From: Lolium rigidum | Taxonomy: Eukaryota > Streptophyta > Magnoliopsida > Poales > Poaceae | DNA length: 64,000 nucleotides | Assembly: GCF_022539505.1 (NCBI RefSeq) | Contig: NC_061510.1 | Location: forward strand, 392,566,249-392,630,248 | Direction of reading: 5' to 3' | Shown here: positions 19,301 through 29,639 of the stretch, piece by piece | How the letters are laid out: each line of letters starts with the position of its first letter | Position numbering within the stretch: the stretch's first letter is position 1 | Notes under the pieces: model-generated | What the model was told of the DNA's origin: nothing | Databases searched by the model: none | The model's input: the letters and a program-made list of their open reading frames with translations, nothing else | Program-made: the position numbers and the translations under genes

Positions 19301-20106
19301 CAAGGACACGGAGAATAACTTGGTATATGTCTTAAGGAAAAACTCATACAAAAGGGCAATACTATTTCCTTACAACTTCGCGTGAGTGTTACTTGTCTTC
19401 ACACATTAAATCTTTTTCGCTTACTCCATGTGTTAAGTGTAATTGATGAGTTATGCATATATATGTGTGTCCGCAGGTTTCACTATATTCTGCTAGTCAT
19501 TGAACCCGACACCGGGATAGTAGAAGTCATGGACTCGAAGAGTAAACCCCTTGAGGTGTGGGGGGACATGGCTGATATCCTCCACAAGGCTTGGAAGCGG
19601 TTCACCAACAAGTCTCCGGGTTTAAAGAATAAAGAACTTCGAATAAAACATGTACCGGTAAGTACTACTGGCTAGGCCGCGCATCTCTTTGATTCTAGTT
19701 TCAATACCATTATTATCATCCTTGATTATATATATATTATTTTGATTGAACTTTGTTCTCGTAAAGTGCTTGAGGCAAGAGGACGGGAATAATTTATGCG
19801 GGTTCTACGTTTGCGAGTTCATCCGCCAGAATACCCACCATATGAGGGACATTTTGGAACAACTTGATGTAAGTAAACAACATTCATAGCTTTATTTTAG
19901 CACCTTGTGTTTCATTCACATACACACACATATATATATTGACCACCATACCTTCTTCAAATTATTAGATCCAACGGTTGCGGAACGGTCTTCTAGCAAC
20001 CGAGCGTGTACGAGCAATTCAAGAAGAGCTGGCGGGATTCTTACTTGAGCAAGTCATAGCTCCAGACGGAGAACACTTTGTGGCCGACATCCAATATCAA
20101 AGTTGA
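16386..20106 (+). pseudogene. CACTA-1 second gene, Ulp1 (C48)-like protease, multiple lesions
   Basis: Exon 1 is 16386-16595, acidic. Exon 2 starts at 16668 and carries the conserved FVSQCGVIVRDTVP region, then frame breaks near 16690, 16925, 17070 and 17570-17990. It continues to about 19127 through a proline-rich part with REPSPPA repeats. Later exons are 19208-19381, 19477-19657, 19767-19868 and 19969-20106, with clean GT-AG ends. These hold the protease core: His in FHYILLVI, Asp in VEVMDSKS and Cys in NNLCGFYVCEFIR, so the catalytic triad is present. The donor after AYCL at 19128 reads AT instead of GT. The family role is probably a SUMO-type protease used by the element, but this is not proven. 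Confidence 0.8.
18250..18345 (+). repeat. 21-bp coding tandem repeat (REPSPPA)
   Basis: The unit GCGTGAGCCTTCCCCGC(C/T)A is repeated about four times with small changes and encodes RE-PSP-PA/LA/LT. It lies in the proline-rich linker of the Ulp1-like gene. Confidence 0.8.
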
Positions 20107-20110
20107 TGTA

Positions 20111-20172
<62 letters not shown>
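20111..20172. repeat. (TA)n microsatellite
   Basis: An uninterrupted run of about 30 TA dinucleotides begins just after the stop codon of the Ulp1-like gene. Confidence 0.95.
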
Positions 20173-20174
<2 letters not shown>

Positions 20175-20281
20175 TGAACGTGTGTCACTTTGATGATATA
20201 TGTAATATAATGGTTTCATATATATATATATTTGAATTGTCTGCATTAATATTATACCGTGTTTCGAATGGGGCAGAGTCT

Positions 20282-20365
20282 CTGCCGCGACAGCGTTTTA
20301 GTGCAATTCCCTGCCGCGGTAGAGTCTGCCGCGGCAGGGAAGGGCACTAAAATGCTGCCGCGGCA
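20282..20365. repeat. 84-bp foldback near the CACTA-1 3' end
   Basis: The left arm CTGCCGCGACAGCGTTTTAG plus TGC pairs with the right arm GCACTAAAATGCTGCCGCGG plus CA at about 20 of 22 positions. An inner pair CCCTGCCGCGG / CTGCCGCGGCAGGG lies between. Its sequence differs from the ACCGGTTCG repeat family around it, so it may be a separate small insertion. Confidence 0.75.
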
Positions 20366-20584
20366 CAACCCTTTTGCACCGGTTCATATTACGAACCGGT
20401 GCAAAAGCTCCCCCAACGAGCGCCCAACAGCCGGCCACGTGGTGACCCCTTTAGCACCGGTTCGTAAGCGAACCGGTGCAAAAGGGGGGGGGGGGGGCTT
20501 TTGCACCGGATGGTTTGCACCGGTTGGCCATCCGGTGCATATGGCCAATACCAACCGGTGCAAAAGGCCATATTTCTACTAGTG
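20366..20584 (+). repeat. CACTA-1 3' subterminal repeats and TIR
   Basis: Copies of CTTTTGCACCGG and its complement occur in inverted pairs up to the terminal TTTCTACTAGTG. A G-run of about 13 lies at 20485-20497. The same motif family is present at 1748-2010. Confidence 0.88.
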
Positions 20585-20587
20585 TGT

Positions 20588-21252
20588 TTTCAGGCCAACA
20601 AGTATATGTATCTCATCATAAAACAAACTGTTGCATTATACATCCGGGCAATGTACAGATATTCTTCATAAGGAAATCCGTTTGGCATTTCCAAAAATGG
20701 TTAATTCAAGGTTCATCTCATTATTGAATGGATCTGATGTTGTTTCTGGTTTGCAACAATTTTTTGACATGTTCGTGGATATGCAAGTATGCAACCATGC
20801 AATCTTTTCATTTGAATGAGATGGTCAGAAACTTATTAATGATTTTTGTGCAGGAGGTTTGGGTGTGCTAATGAATTAGTACTGATGAAAGTTGTAATAG
20901 CGTGAGTTTTATGTTAAATGGAAGAACAAATTCCAAGTTTGTTCGATTGCAGTACATACAGAATAAGTATCGCTCAAATTAGGCTCAAAATGTGAGGTAT
21001 TTAATATTTCATCCCATCATAATAAGATCGATTGTACGTCCACCATCATAATAAGATTGATTCTACGTCCAAGTCTCGACTTCTTTTTTGCCTGAAACCT
21101 GCACTTAATTACGAACTTCCGAGTCGAGACCAGCACATGTGTACATCTTACCGCTAAATGCCATTTGTATTCGATTGACATACACATTTAAACATATGAA
21201 AGGTTACTTATTTGTAAATGTGAGCCGTATCAACGCACGGATTTTGCCCTAG
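20588..21252. other. Right arm of the Helitron body
   Basis: No ORF above 85 aa and no recognised domain. 21025-21070 has a short duplication (CATCATAATAAGAT(C/T)GATT...ACGTCCA, twice). The last 30 bases hold the Helitron-type hairpin and CTAG end. Confidence 0.4.
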
Positions 21253-21372
21253 TAATAATAAAAATAAAAGTATTTCGGTCGTTTGATTTGGTTTGGTACG
21301 TCATAAATTCGTGTCCGTCTGCTCGTAAGTGGTGGTGAATTGCGTCGGTCCGTCCGTCCTATCAATGGCTTA

Positions 21373-23439
21373 GGCTGGTACCATTGCGGGCGAGAGTGGG
21401 GGCGGTAGCGCCCGAGGCGGGGCGAGAGAGAGGCGAGAGAGGGGCGAGACGAGAGAGGGAGGCGGCGGCGCGGGCGCCGGGCGGTATCGCCTGCTCCCGC
21501 CCGGCTACCGCCTGCGTTGGGGGCGAGAGGGAGGCGAGAGACGGGCGAGAGTGGGGCGGCAGCGTTGGCAGCGAGAGGGAGGCGAGAGTGGGGGCGAGTG
21601 GGAGGCGAGAGGCGGGCGAGAGGCGAGCGACAGGCGGGCGAGAGGGCGTAACGGCTAGCTGACGTGGCGTGATCTGATTCGTCCACGTCAGCTAGCCGTT
21701 GGGGTAGCCGTTGCTGGTTCAAAAAATCCGAAAAAAGTCAAAAAAACCCGAAAATTTCATCCCCACCCCCTATAAATACCCCCCATATGGTTTCACTCAC
21801 TCCACACCCATTTCATCTCATTCATCTCCTTCACTCTCTCAAATCTTCTCCACCATGTCCGGTTGGACTCCACCAGATTTGACCACGTTCACGGATCTGT
21901 TGGACGGGTCACCAACACACCTAGATGATGTCTCTCCGACACATCGTCGCACCAATGTAGGTTCTTCGCCGCTTCCCCGAGTTTTATACTCCTCCGGCAC
22001 ACCACCTCCGGGGCCATATGGGCCATACGCTCCACCTCCGACGCCATATGGTTCATACCCTCCGCCTCCGTATCCATACCCCCAACCACCTCCACATGCT
22101 CCACCTACAGGTAGCGGGAGTGGCACTGTACCTCCTTACCCACCACCTTCGTACGGTTCATACGCTCCACCTCCGTATCCATACGCGCCATATGGTCCGT
22201 ACCCCCCACCACCTCCTGAAGCCAGTGCTCCAAGCTCCGAGTCCAATGCCGCGGAAATAATCGTACCACCGCGTGCAAAGAGGCTTGACTGGACAATTGC
22301 GGAAGAGGAAAAACTGGTACTTTACTTACCCATCACATATTTATTTCGGGGTTGGTTCTTGCTTGGATTTTTCACTAACAATATCTATTTCGGGGTAGGT
22401 TAATGCTTGGCTTTTTAACTCCAAGGACTGCGTTGCCGGTAATTGCAAGACCGGCACTAGTTTTTGGGGTCAGATAGCTGCAACCTTCAACTCTACCTCG
22501 GATCCTGCCCGTCATCGGACCTCGAAGCAGCTGAAGGATCATTGGAACGCCTACAACAAGGAGGTGTCCCTGTTCAATGCATTCCACATCCAAGAATCAG
22601 CGTTACGTCAGAGTGGAGCAGACGATGATATGGTCATGAAGGCGGCAATGGAGAGGTACGCGAATGACAAAAGAGTGATTCAGCCGTTCAGACGGCACCA
22701 CTGGTGGCAAGCTGTTCGCAATGAAGCGAAGTGGAAAGGACAACATGGTCCTGGTAGTGGAACCGAGTCCACTTCCAAGAGAAGCCGTCTAGGACTTTCT
22801 GGTGAGTATAGCTCTAGCGAGGCGACGACGGAGGAGGAGCGTCCAACGGGCCGCGATAGGGCCAAGGCCGCGGCACGTAAGGGTAGGAGGAAGGGGAAGG
22901 ACTCCTCATCAAGCAGTGAGGTAGGAAGTAAATCCTTCGCGATGAGAAACATGATGAAGGGTTTAGTGAAGGCTAAGTTATTCAAGCAATGGAACAAAAT
23001 GAAATACCGATCAACCGATGACATGAACGAAGCAGAAAAGCACAAACATGCGAAGACCATCAAGATGGTGGAAAAAGAGCTTGGTCTGGAAGATGATGAC
23101 GACGAGGAGGAGGAGCAGGAAGAAGAGGAAAAGGAGTAGAATTTTTATTTATTATGTAATTTTTAAAATTTATTATGCAATTTTATTAATTATTATGTAA
23201 TCGGTAACATTTTTAGTTGAATAAAATAATTTTCTTGCATTATTTTGAATGTCTAAAAAAAATCGAGTGAAATAACTTAATCTGAAAAAGAAATGGTGAT
23301 GTGGAGGAGAGAAAAGTGAGAGCTGGCACTATAGTCTGTGCACTGGCACCGTGGGGTGATAGTGGTGTGAGAGTGGAGTGAGAGTGAGGAAAAAAACTGA
23401 TATGGCAGGCTATAGTGGTGTGGTGCATTGGCACCAGCC
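21373..23439 (+). mobile_element. PIF/Harbinger-type element carrying only ORF1, TSD TTA
   Basis: The element starts GGCTGGTACCATTGC at 21373 and ends GCATTGGCACCAGCC at 23439. These inverted repeats match at 13 of 15 positions. TTA is duplicated at 21370-21372 and 23440-23442. It is 2067 bp and holds a single two-exon gene, the Myb/SANT-like ORF1; there is no transposase inside these boundaries. Confidence 0.85.
21855..23139 (+). CDS. Harbinger ORF1, Myb/SANT-like DNA-binding protein with NAM-associated C-terminus
   Basis: Two exons, 21855-22316 and 22399-23139, with GT-AG ends; the join restores KLVNAWLFN in frame. The N-terminal 140 residues are a Pro/Tyr-rich, probably disordered part (PYGSYPPPPYPYPQPPP). 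A trihelix/SANT-like domain follows (about residues 142-215: DWTIAEEEKLV, SFWGQIAATFN, LKDHWNAYNKEV). A basic Lys/Arg region (KAAARKGRRKGK) may be a nuclear localisation signal, and an acidic Glu-rich tail ends the protein. In PIF/Harbinger elements ORF1 binds DNA and brings the transposase to the nucleus and the element ends. The frame is open throughout, so it could be functional. Confidence 0.85.
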
Positions 23440-23442
23440 TTA

Positions 23443-23621
23443 TCGATGTAGCTAAGAAAACGTGTCGTGATTAGTTTCTAATTCAATCGCTACAAAAGTT
23501 GATCGTAATTTTGTGGTGTATACGTCGTCCAGCACATGTTCCGATTGGTCCGCTGCAGAGGCGTGTGCACCTTGGCCCGGCCCAGCCAAGAGTCATCGTG
23601 TCGATCTGCCCTGCAACAAGG
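23443..23621. other. Short spacer between the two Harbinger elements
   Basis: About 180 bp without repeats or coding that I can recognise. This may be the older target sequence. Confidence 0.4.
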
Positions 23622-23624
23622 TAA

Positions 23625-25602
23625 GAGCATCTGCAGGTGTCTCCCCGACGAGGTCCCCATGACGTCTTTTTCATGCGGATGGACGAAAATGGCTCAGTCG
23701 CGTTCTCGGTTCCTCGTTTTCGTCCGGATTAGGCCTTTCATCCGTCCGGAGAGCTCAGTCCATCCCCCCCCCCGGAGCGCTCGGGGACTCCGGAATCGAC
23801 GCAAATTCCTCCTCCCCTCCCTTTGCTCTCTCGCCGCCGGCACCACCCCTCGGAAATCCGCCGGCGGGTTGCCCCAACTCCGCCGTTCCTCCACCCAGCA
23901 GCCTATATTCCGCCGTTCCTCCACCCTCTACCTATTTTCCGCCGCCGGGCAGCTCCCTCGCGTCGCTCCTCGTCGACACGCCCGGCAGGTGTTCGTCCAA
24001 CTGCCTGGTCGGACATGGACTCCGACGAGGAGGAGGAGCTGATGTTCGCTGAGCTTCTTGAAGAAGAAGCGGCTGCCGCCGCCGAAGACGAGGAGCACCT
24101 GCTCATCCTCGCTCGCCTGTCCCGCTTGTACGCCGAGTCTGTCATTGGTCGCCGTGGTGGGTCGGCACTAGGTCGCCAGAAGTGCAAGCCGAGGCAGCGA
24201 ATGGAGGGGTACTGCATGCTCTACGCCGACTACTTCGCCGACGATCCATTGCACGGTGAGGCTGTTTTCAAGCGTCGTTTCAGGATGAGCCGGAAGCTCT
24301 TCCTGAAAATTGTGTATGCCCTTCGAGACTACGACTCCTATTTCAGATGCAAGTTGGATTGCACCGGCATGGCAGGGTTTTCCGCCCTCCAAAAGTGCAC
24401 GGTGGCTATGCGGATGCTGGCATATGAAGCTCCTGGTGATTCTGCAGATGACTATCTTCGGATGGCGGAGTCCACCGCCCTTGATTGTTTCTACCGGTTC
24501 TGCAGGGCGGTGATAGCAGTGTTCAGAGACTTCTACTTGAGATCACCGACTGTCGAGGGCACTGCTAAGATCCTCGCTGTCATTGAAGCTCGAGGATTTC
24601 CAGGGATGCTTGGAAGCATTGACTGCATGCATTGGAAATGGAAGAACTATCCGTTTGCCTGGCAGGAAATGTACGAGGGTCACAAAAAAGGCTGCACTGT
24701 GATACTTGAGGCATTGGCTACCCATGATCTCTGGATTTGGCACTCCTTATTTGGTATGCCGGGATCCAACAACGACATCAACGTTTTGCAGTGTTCGTCG
24801 GTCTTCTCTAAGCTTGTTGAGGGTCATGCTCCCCAGGTTAACTTTGTGATCAATGGCCGGCAGTACAACAAGGGATACTATCTTGCAGACGGTATCTATC
24901 CAAAGTGGACAATATTTGTGAAGACTATCTCAAGCCCCGGCCTTCCGAAGGAGCAGCAGTTTGCCAAGGAACAAGAAGCTTGCCGAAAGGATGTAGAGCG
25001 TGCATTTGGTGTCCTCCAGCAAAGATTTGCTGTAGTTCGGTTCCCCGCTTTGACTTGGTTGAAAGATCAGATGTGGGAGGTGATGAACTGTTTTGTGTGC
25101 TTACACAACATGATTATCGAGGATGATCGGAAGCTTTCGGTCCCTCTGAGCGAACAAGCTGCACCATATGCCAGAGAGGGTCCTTTTGCACAGCCTAACC
25201 ACCAGGTGCCGGCATCGTGGGCTGCGTTCATCGCTATGCGTCAGGAGATTCGAGACTCCACAATGCATCAACAGCTGCAGTATGATCTGGTGGAGCACTT
25301 ATGGACGCTTCGAGGCAACAAGAACTAATTTCCATTTGATTTGTTTAAAAACTTGTCTTATTTTGTTAAACTGCAACGTTTATTTGTAAAAAATAAGCCA
25401 AATGTTTGCAAAACTAGCCAAACTCGCTGAATTATGCATGAAATTTGTCATCCAGGGATATTTTTCTCTAAAAAACGGTGAACCTCGGGTGTCTACCGGG
25501 GAGACGGCTGGAACTCCGACGCTCCCCGGGCCAAAGTTTCGTCCAATCCAACGCTAAATAGCGCCGGATTTCGGCCCGGGGAGCCCAACGGCTGGGATGC
25601 TC
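23625..25602 (+). mobile_element. PIF/Harbinger-type element carrying only transposase, TSD TAA
   Basis: The left end is GAGCATCTGCAGGTGTCTCC at 23625 and the right end is GGCTGGGATGCTC at 25602. TAA is duplicated at 23622-23624 and 25603-25605. The inverted termini share GAGCATC(T/C) and weaker similarity inward (CCCCG). The element is 1978 bp with a single intronless gene. Confidence 0.8.
24015..25328 (+). CDS. Harbinger DDE transposase (DDE_Tnp_4 type), intact
   Basis: The frame is open upstream to 23823, but the ATG at 24015 (MDSDEEEELMFAELL) fits the usual acidic start, giving 437 aa. A helix-turn-helix-like N-terminal region (RFRMSRKLFLKIVYALRDYD) precedes the catalytic core. Catalytic residues visible are Asp203 in GSIDCMHWKWKN, Asp292 in GYYLADGIYPKW and Glu328 in RKDVERAFGVLQQRF. 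The conserved SNNDINVL block is also present. No stop or frameshift is seen, so it may be active. It makes staggered cuts at TWA targets. The partner protein ORF1 is not encoded in this element, but one lies 0.9 kb upstream in another. Confidence 0.93.
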   Translation: MDSDEEEELMFAELLEEEAAAAAEDEEHLLILARLSRLYAESVIGRRGGSALGRQKCKPRQRMEGYCMLYADYFADDPLHGEAVFKRRFRMSRKLFLKIVYALRDYDSYFRCKLDCTGMAGFSALQKCTVAMRMLAYEAPGDSADDYLRMAESTALDCFYRFCRAVIAVFRDFYLRSPTVEGTAKILAVIEARGFPGMLGSIDCMHWKWKNYPFAWQEMYEGHKKGCTVILEALATHDLWIWHSLFGMPGSNNDINVLQCSSVFSKLVEGHAPQVNFVINGRQYNKGYYLADGIYPKWTIFVKTISSPGLPKEQQFAKEQEACRKDVERAFGVLQQRFAVVRFPALTWLKDQMWEVMNCFVCLHNMIIEDDRKLSVPLSEQAAPYAREGPFAQPNHQVPASWAAFIAMRQEIRDSTMHQQLQYDLVEHLWTLRGNKN

Positions 25603-25605
25603 TAA

Positions 25606-26094
25606 GAGTCCTTACCGACCGTGGCCTGCAGCTAAGGTGAATCCGTTTAAAATAGTGTCTTACTCGAACAGTCAGAGGATTCCATATAAACATACGGGCT
25701 ACATAGCAACCCAATCTCCCAACGGGAGTTCGCCGCCCTCTGACAGACAAATCGAGTTTGCTGCAGCGTCTCACCATCCTCACAACTTCGCCGGAGACAG
25801 GCTAAGTCTCGCCATGAGTTCGCCGCGTAACGCCGCTGTCTCGGGCTCTCGGCCACGTTGTGCCGATTGCGGAGGACATATCGTCCGTGCTGTGGTTTCA
25901 TTCTGTTCTTGCTCATTCGTCCGTCGGCTCTCTTCTGTTTCTAGGGTGGCGCTCTTAATCCTCAAGAGATGGTCAGTCTTGGTGAACCCGGTCTCGACGA
26001 GCATGTGCGGCTTGATCTGCCAGCGCGGCGCCTCTATGTATGTAGGAGCATGCGAGCAAGCGCCTCTTTATATGAGTCTGTGAGTGGGAGTGGT
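25606..26094 (+). other. Possible low-copy sequence with an 89-aa ORF of unknown nature
   Basis: A TATA-like CATATAAACAT at 25683 precedes an ATG at 25815 in good context (CTCGCCATGAG) that opens MSSPRNAAVSGSRPRCADCG and runs to 26083. CADCG could be half of a zinc-binding motif, but the rest shows no domain I know. It may be a remnant of unique host DNA. I would not call it a gene without transcript support. Confidence 0.2.
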
Positions 26095-26470
26095 GTTTTG
26101 GAACATGGGAGCATATGCTCCCTATATTTAAAAACGCATCTTACACATATTTTAAATTTTAAAAAATTGAAACAAAAAATTCGCACGTACATATTCATGT
26201 GCTACGCGCTCACAAAGTCGTTTCATAAAAAATGAACTTATCATGTGATGTGTGTAAAAAAGACAAAATTAAGTGCTTAAAACAATGCTTTTCACAGGAT
26301 AAGTTTTCTCTTTTTTACATAGGTCACAAAAAAATATTATTTTTTCGTGAAACTTAACGCACACACATATATTATGGAGATGTACATGTAGAATTTTTTT
26401 TTAAAAAAATTCCACACTTCGATATATGTTTTGGTAGAGGGAGCATGTGCACCTGGGAGCCGAATTGAAT
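26095..26470. mobile_element. MITE-like AT-rich element, unassigned
   Basis: GGGAGCATATGCTCCCT at 26111 and AGGGAGCATGTGCACCT near 26440 form imperfect inverted ends around a 350-bp AT-rich body without ORFs. I cannot define a target duplication, so this is a weak call. Confidence 0.35.
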
Positions 26471-27382
26471 TTCCGTCTGTGAAGAGTCTTGATCATAGAA
26501 ATAAGAACAACAAGTGTCGCCGTTGAGGTGAAGATTCACAGCGAGCAGCACAAAGATGCCACGAGTTAGCCACTGACGCTACTGAAAAAATGGAGTTAGC
26601 CATTGACTTCATTGGCAAATCATACAATACAGCAAATCAAACAATGTATTGTATGTAAGTCGCGGCACATGTGTGAGTTAGAGCAGGAGCTCAAGGTGTA
26701 CATGTGGAAGCGGTCACCAAAGGTGTCAACACCCGGATTTTTAAGTCCAGATGCCTATTATGCCGTACATCGCAATCCCAGGAATATTGTTGTTGCGAGA
26801 CATAATAGTTGAATATCATAGAGTCATCATTTATTACAACACATAATCGTCTTACAAAGGTAGATCACATGATCCAATATTACAATAGTAGTTGATCTAT
26901 CGATCAACGAACATCACAAATAGCGGAAGCGAAGTAGTAGTGGCTATCTAATCCACAGGCCAACGCTTGACGTCAGGAGCGGTCCTAGTTGTCGTAGACG
27001 TCCTGCTGTCCATCTTCCTCGTATTGCTGTTCACCTTCATAGTCTGGCCATTTGAATAGCCAGGGACAAAGCCATGAGTACTTTTAAAGTACTCGCAAAC
27101 TAATACTAGTGTAAGCCCTATCAACTATAGTAAGGGGGTGCTAAGCTCTAAGTTTATTTGCATAAAGCCAAGTTTATTTCATAAACATTTAGAAAAGACT
27201 CTTCATTTGCTAAACTAACTCAAGTGGGAACATTAGTGTCATTCCCACAACTCTGTTGTGATTCAATTCAAAGTCACCATTCACCTTTTAAATTCAAGTC
27301 CCAAGTCATATGTCACATTTTTGAAAATGGTCTGATGACGGAACAGTATGGCCTTTCCAACCGTCCATAACCGTGGACACGG

Positions 27383-27790
27383 CTATTCGAATAGTTCTAC
27401 ACTCTGCAGAGGTCGTACACTTGTGCCACAATATTTGCAATAATCCGTCAGGGTTAACTGGCACTGATTTACCATACTCCGTATGCGGACTACCAACCAT
27501 AACCTTTCACTTACATACTCTAGTATAGGCACCTCTCCCCATGAGCTTGGCCTCCCGGTGAAAACCGCGATCAACCCGGGAGCTGCACGGGGCTTGGGCC
27601 GGACATTCACCTCATTCCACGTCATATCGCATCGTTTTGTTTGTTGTAGAGGCAGCCCTCGGCCTAACCCCGATGACGCTTGTTTAGAGGGAACCCATAC
27701 TAAAGCACATAAATTTCTAGTTAAGCCCTTACCCATATTGGGTATTGTGGGGGTACTTTCAAATTGGAATGGTATCGCATCCGAACCCAA
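27383..27790 (-). other. Open frame inside the LTR (3' LTR copy), 135 codons
   Basis: The frame contains VFTGRPSSWGEVPILEYVSE and ends KYCGTSVRPLQSVELFE. The same frame is open in the 5' LTR (34295-34702). In the related plus-strand LTR at about 63480-63873 it is alignable with one stop and no ATG. I know no protein domain in it. It may be a conserved nucleotide element rather than a gene. Confidence 0.3.
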
Positions 27791-29629
27791 CCATCGGTTT
27801 TGTAAAATTCACCAAGTCATTCACCAGTCATATTCACCTTCAAAATCTTTCAATAGAATGAAGCATCATTCCAAGGTTTTCAAAGTCATTTCATTTCACA
27901 AGTTCCCAACTAGAGTAGTCACTTTTAATTTAGCACTAGCATCTATGTATGAGGGGTGCTAAGTACTTTGCTTTGCTTCTAGGCTAACCTTGATACTCTT
28001 GTACTAATCCAGTACTAACCAAGTGAATCATAATTCAAAAAGTAAACTTTGATAAACAAAATTTAGAAAAGCTTGTAAAGTAAAAACTTGGGATAGGAGC
28101 ATTAAGCATAAAGTAAAAAAAATTGGTGCCTTGCTCTTGGAGAGCTTTGCACAAGGGAACCTTGCAAGAGTGTTAGCTTGCCTTGATTGGTGTATTGATC
28201 AAAGTTTTCTGGCTCTTCCTCCTGGTAGAATACCTCCTCCTCTTGATAGTCTCCGGTACTAGCGTCTAAAAACGAATACGAGGATACAATCACCAAACAA
28301 TACTTAAGTACTCTTAATTAGCCTTAATGGCTCACTCAAATGATCTAGCATCACTACTTAACATTTATTCACAAATTATGCTAGGGTTTCTTTATTTAAT
28401 ATTAGGAAAATAATTTCCTCTCATTGAAAATGTGAGTTAGGGTTTCTATTTGGTTTGGGAGAAATAATTTCCTCTCATTGAATTCTTCTTAAGATTTAAT
28501 CTTCTCAAATAACCAGGGATGATCCCATGTTGACCAAGGTCAACACTTCACACTTAGTATTTGAGAAAAGTGATTTAAATGAGATTCATCATCTCATGTG
28601 ATTTAAATAACTAAGGCAATTTAAATACTATGTTGATTTAAATTCTACAAGTGAGCAAGTATGAATCTATGCAGTAGAGGTCATCATATTACTTCATAAT
28701 ATATGAGACCATGATTTAAATGAGATGCTACACCTCATAGATTTAAATTCTAAAATTTGAACTAGTTTAAATGGGCTAGTATTGACTACATAGCCAATAT
28801 TTTGATTCTAGCCCATGATCATGTACAGAACATATATCATATTTTTACATAGTAAATTAGAGTTTGTGAAATGTGAATTATTGCAATTGGATTCAATTCA
28901 AAATTCATAATGGTTGATTTTTAAGATTTATTTGAATACTGAAAAGTATCTGTTTTGTTATTTTTACTATTCAAAAACTACACAAGGTATGAGTTTGAAT
29001 CCAGTGGGGTTAGTTAGATATATTCATAAGCTTTCTGGGAAATTTTGAATTACTCAAATTGGATTTGTAGAATTTGAACTATTCAAGTTGTAGCACTGAC
29101 CAGAATTGAAATAAAAGCTGAAATGGATTATTGCTAAGTTTAAACGGTTGGGTTGAGCGGGAAACGAGATGGGCCGAATTGGTTTGAATGGGGGAAACAG
29201 GCCCGATAACGATTCGGTGTTTTAGTGGGCTGTCGAGGGTGGGGCCTACATGTCATCGACTAATAACTGCCGAACCGGTATGCTCTGACCTGGGCCGTCG
29301 GATTAAAAGCTGATCGTGCGGTCGACCGTCGTCGTCGTCGACGGGAGAGGAGGACGTGCTGCGATGGCGAGGTAGAGGGTCGGCGGCGTGAAGGAGCTCC
29401 GGCGAGGGTCGGCGACGATGCGGGGAGGGGTTGTCGAGGATGGGGAGTGCGCTAGTACGGACGGCGGCTTCGAGATGGCGGCAATCGTTGGCTTCGTCTG
29501 CGGCACCGCCGCGAGCTGCAGCTGTCGATTGGCGGTCTGTCGGCGACGATGTGAGGGGAGAGAGGTCGAGGAGGATCAGAAGAAAGAGTGGAGCGAGTTT
29601 GGTGTGGAAGGAGAAGGCTGAGGGGGTCT

Positions 29630-29639
29630 CTATTTATAG
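29630..29639 (-). promoter_or_regulatory. LTR TATA box (3' LTR copy)
   Basis: On the minus strand the sequence reads CTATAAATAG within a GC-rich region followed by a pyrimidine-rich leader. The same box is found in the 5' LTR (36543-36552) and in the divergent LTR (61666-61675). This conservation marks the likely core promoter of the element. Confidence 0.7.

Larger units (their letters stand above)
1700..20584 (+). mobile_element. CACTA-1 transposon, 18.9 kb, TSD TGT
   Basis: The element starts CACTAGTAGAAA at 1700 and ends with the complement TTTCTACTAGTG at 20584. The 3-bp target duplication TGT is present at 1697-1699 and 20585-20587, which fixes both ends. Internal layout: 5' subterminal repeats, TNP2 transposase (+), a small minus-strand ORF now split by CACTA-2, a palindromic internal promoter region, an Ulp1-like gene (+), and 3' subterminal repeats. 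This two-gene layout is typical of large Triticeae CACTA (En/Spm) elements. Both main genes carry many lesions, so the copy is not autonomous. Without CACTA-2 it would be about 10.5 kb. Confidence 0.93.
843..21252 (+). mobile_element. Candidate Helitron, split by CACTA-1
   Basis: The left end reads A|TCTATATCTATACC at 842-856 (a second possible TC start is at 849), matching the 5'-TC and A-rich 'ACTAATAAAG' style of grass Helitron starts. The right end reads CCGT-8 nt-ACGG at 21226-21241, then ATTTTGCC, then CTAG|T at 21249-21253. A short hairpin about 10 bases before CTRR, and insertion between A and T, are the Helitron hallmarks. Without CACTA-1 the body would be about 1.5 kb, which means a small non-autonomous element: no Rep/helicase coding is visible. 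Helitrons leave no TSD, so the boundary call rests only on the termini. Confidence 0.55.

Noticed and set aside
23823..24014. N-terminal extension of the Harbinger transposase
   Set aside because: The upstream frame is Pro/Arg-rich from simple repeats (CCGCCGTTCCTCCACCC twice), and the acidic start at 24015 fits the family better.
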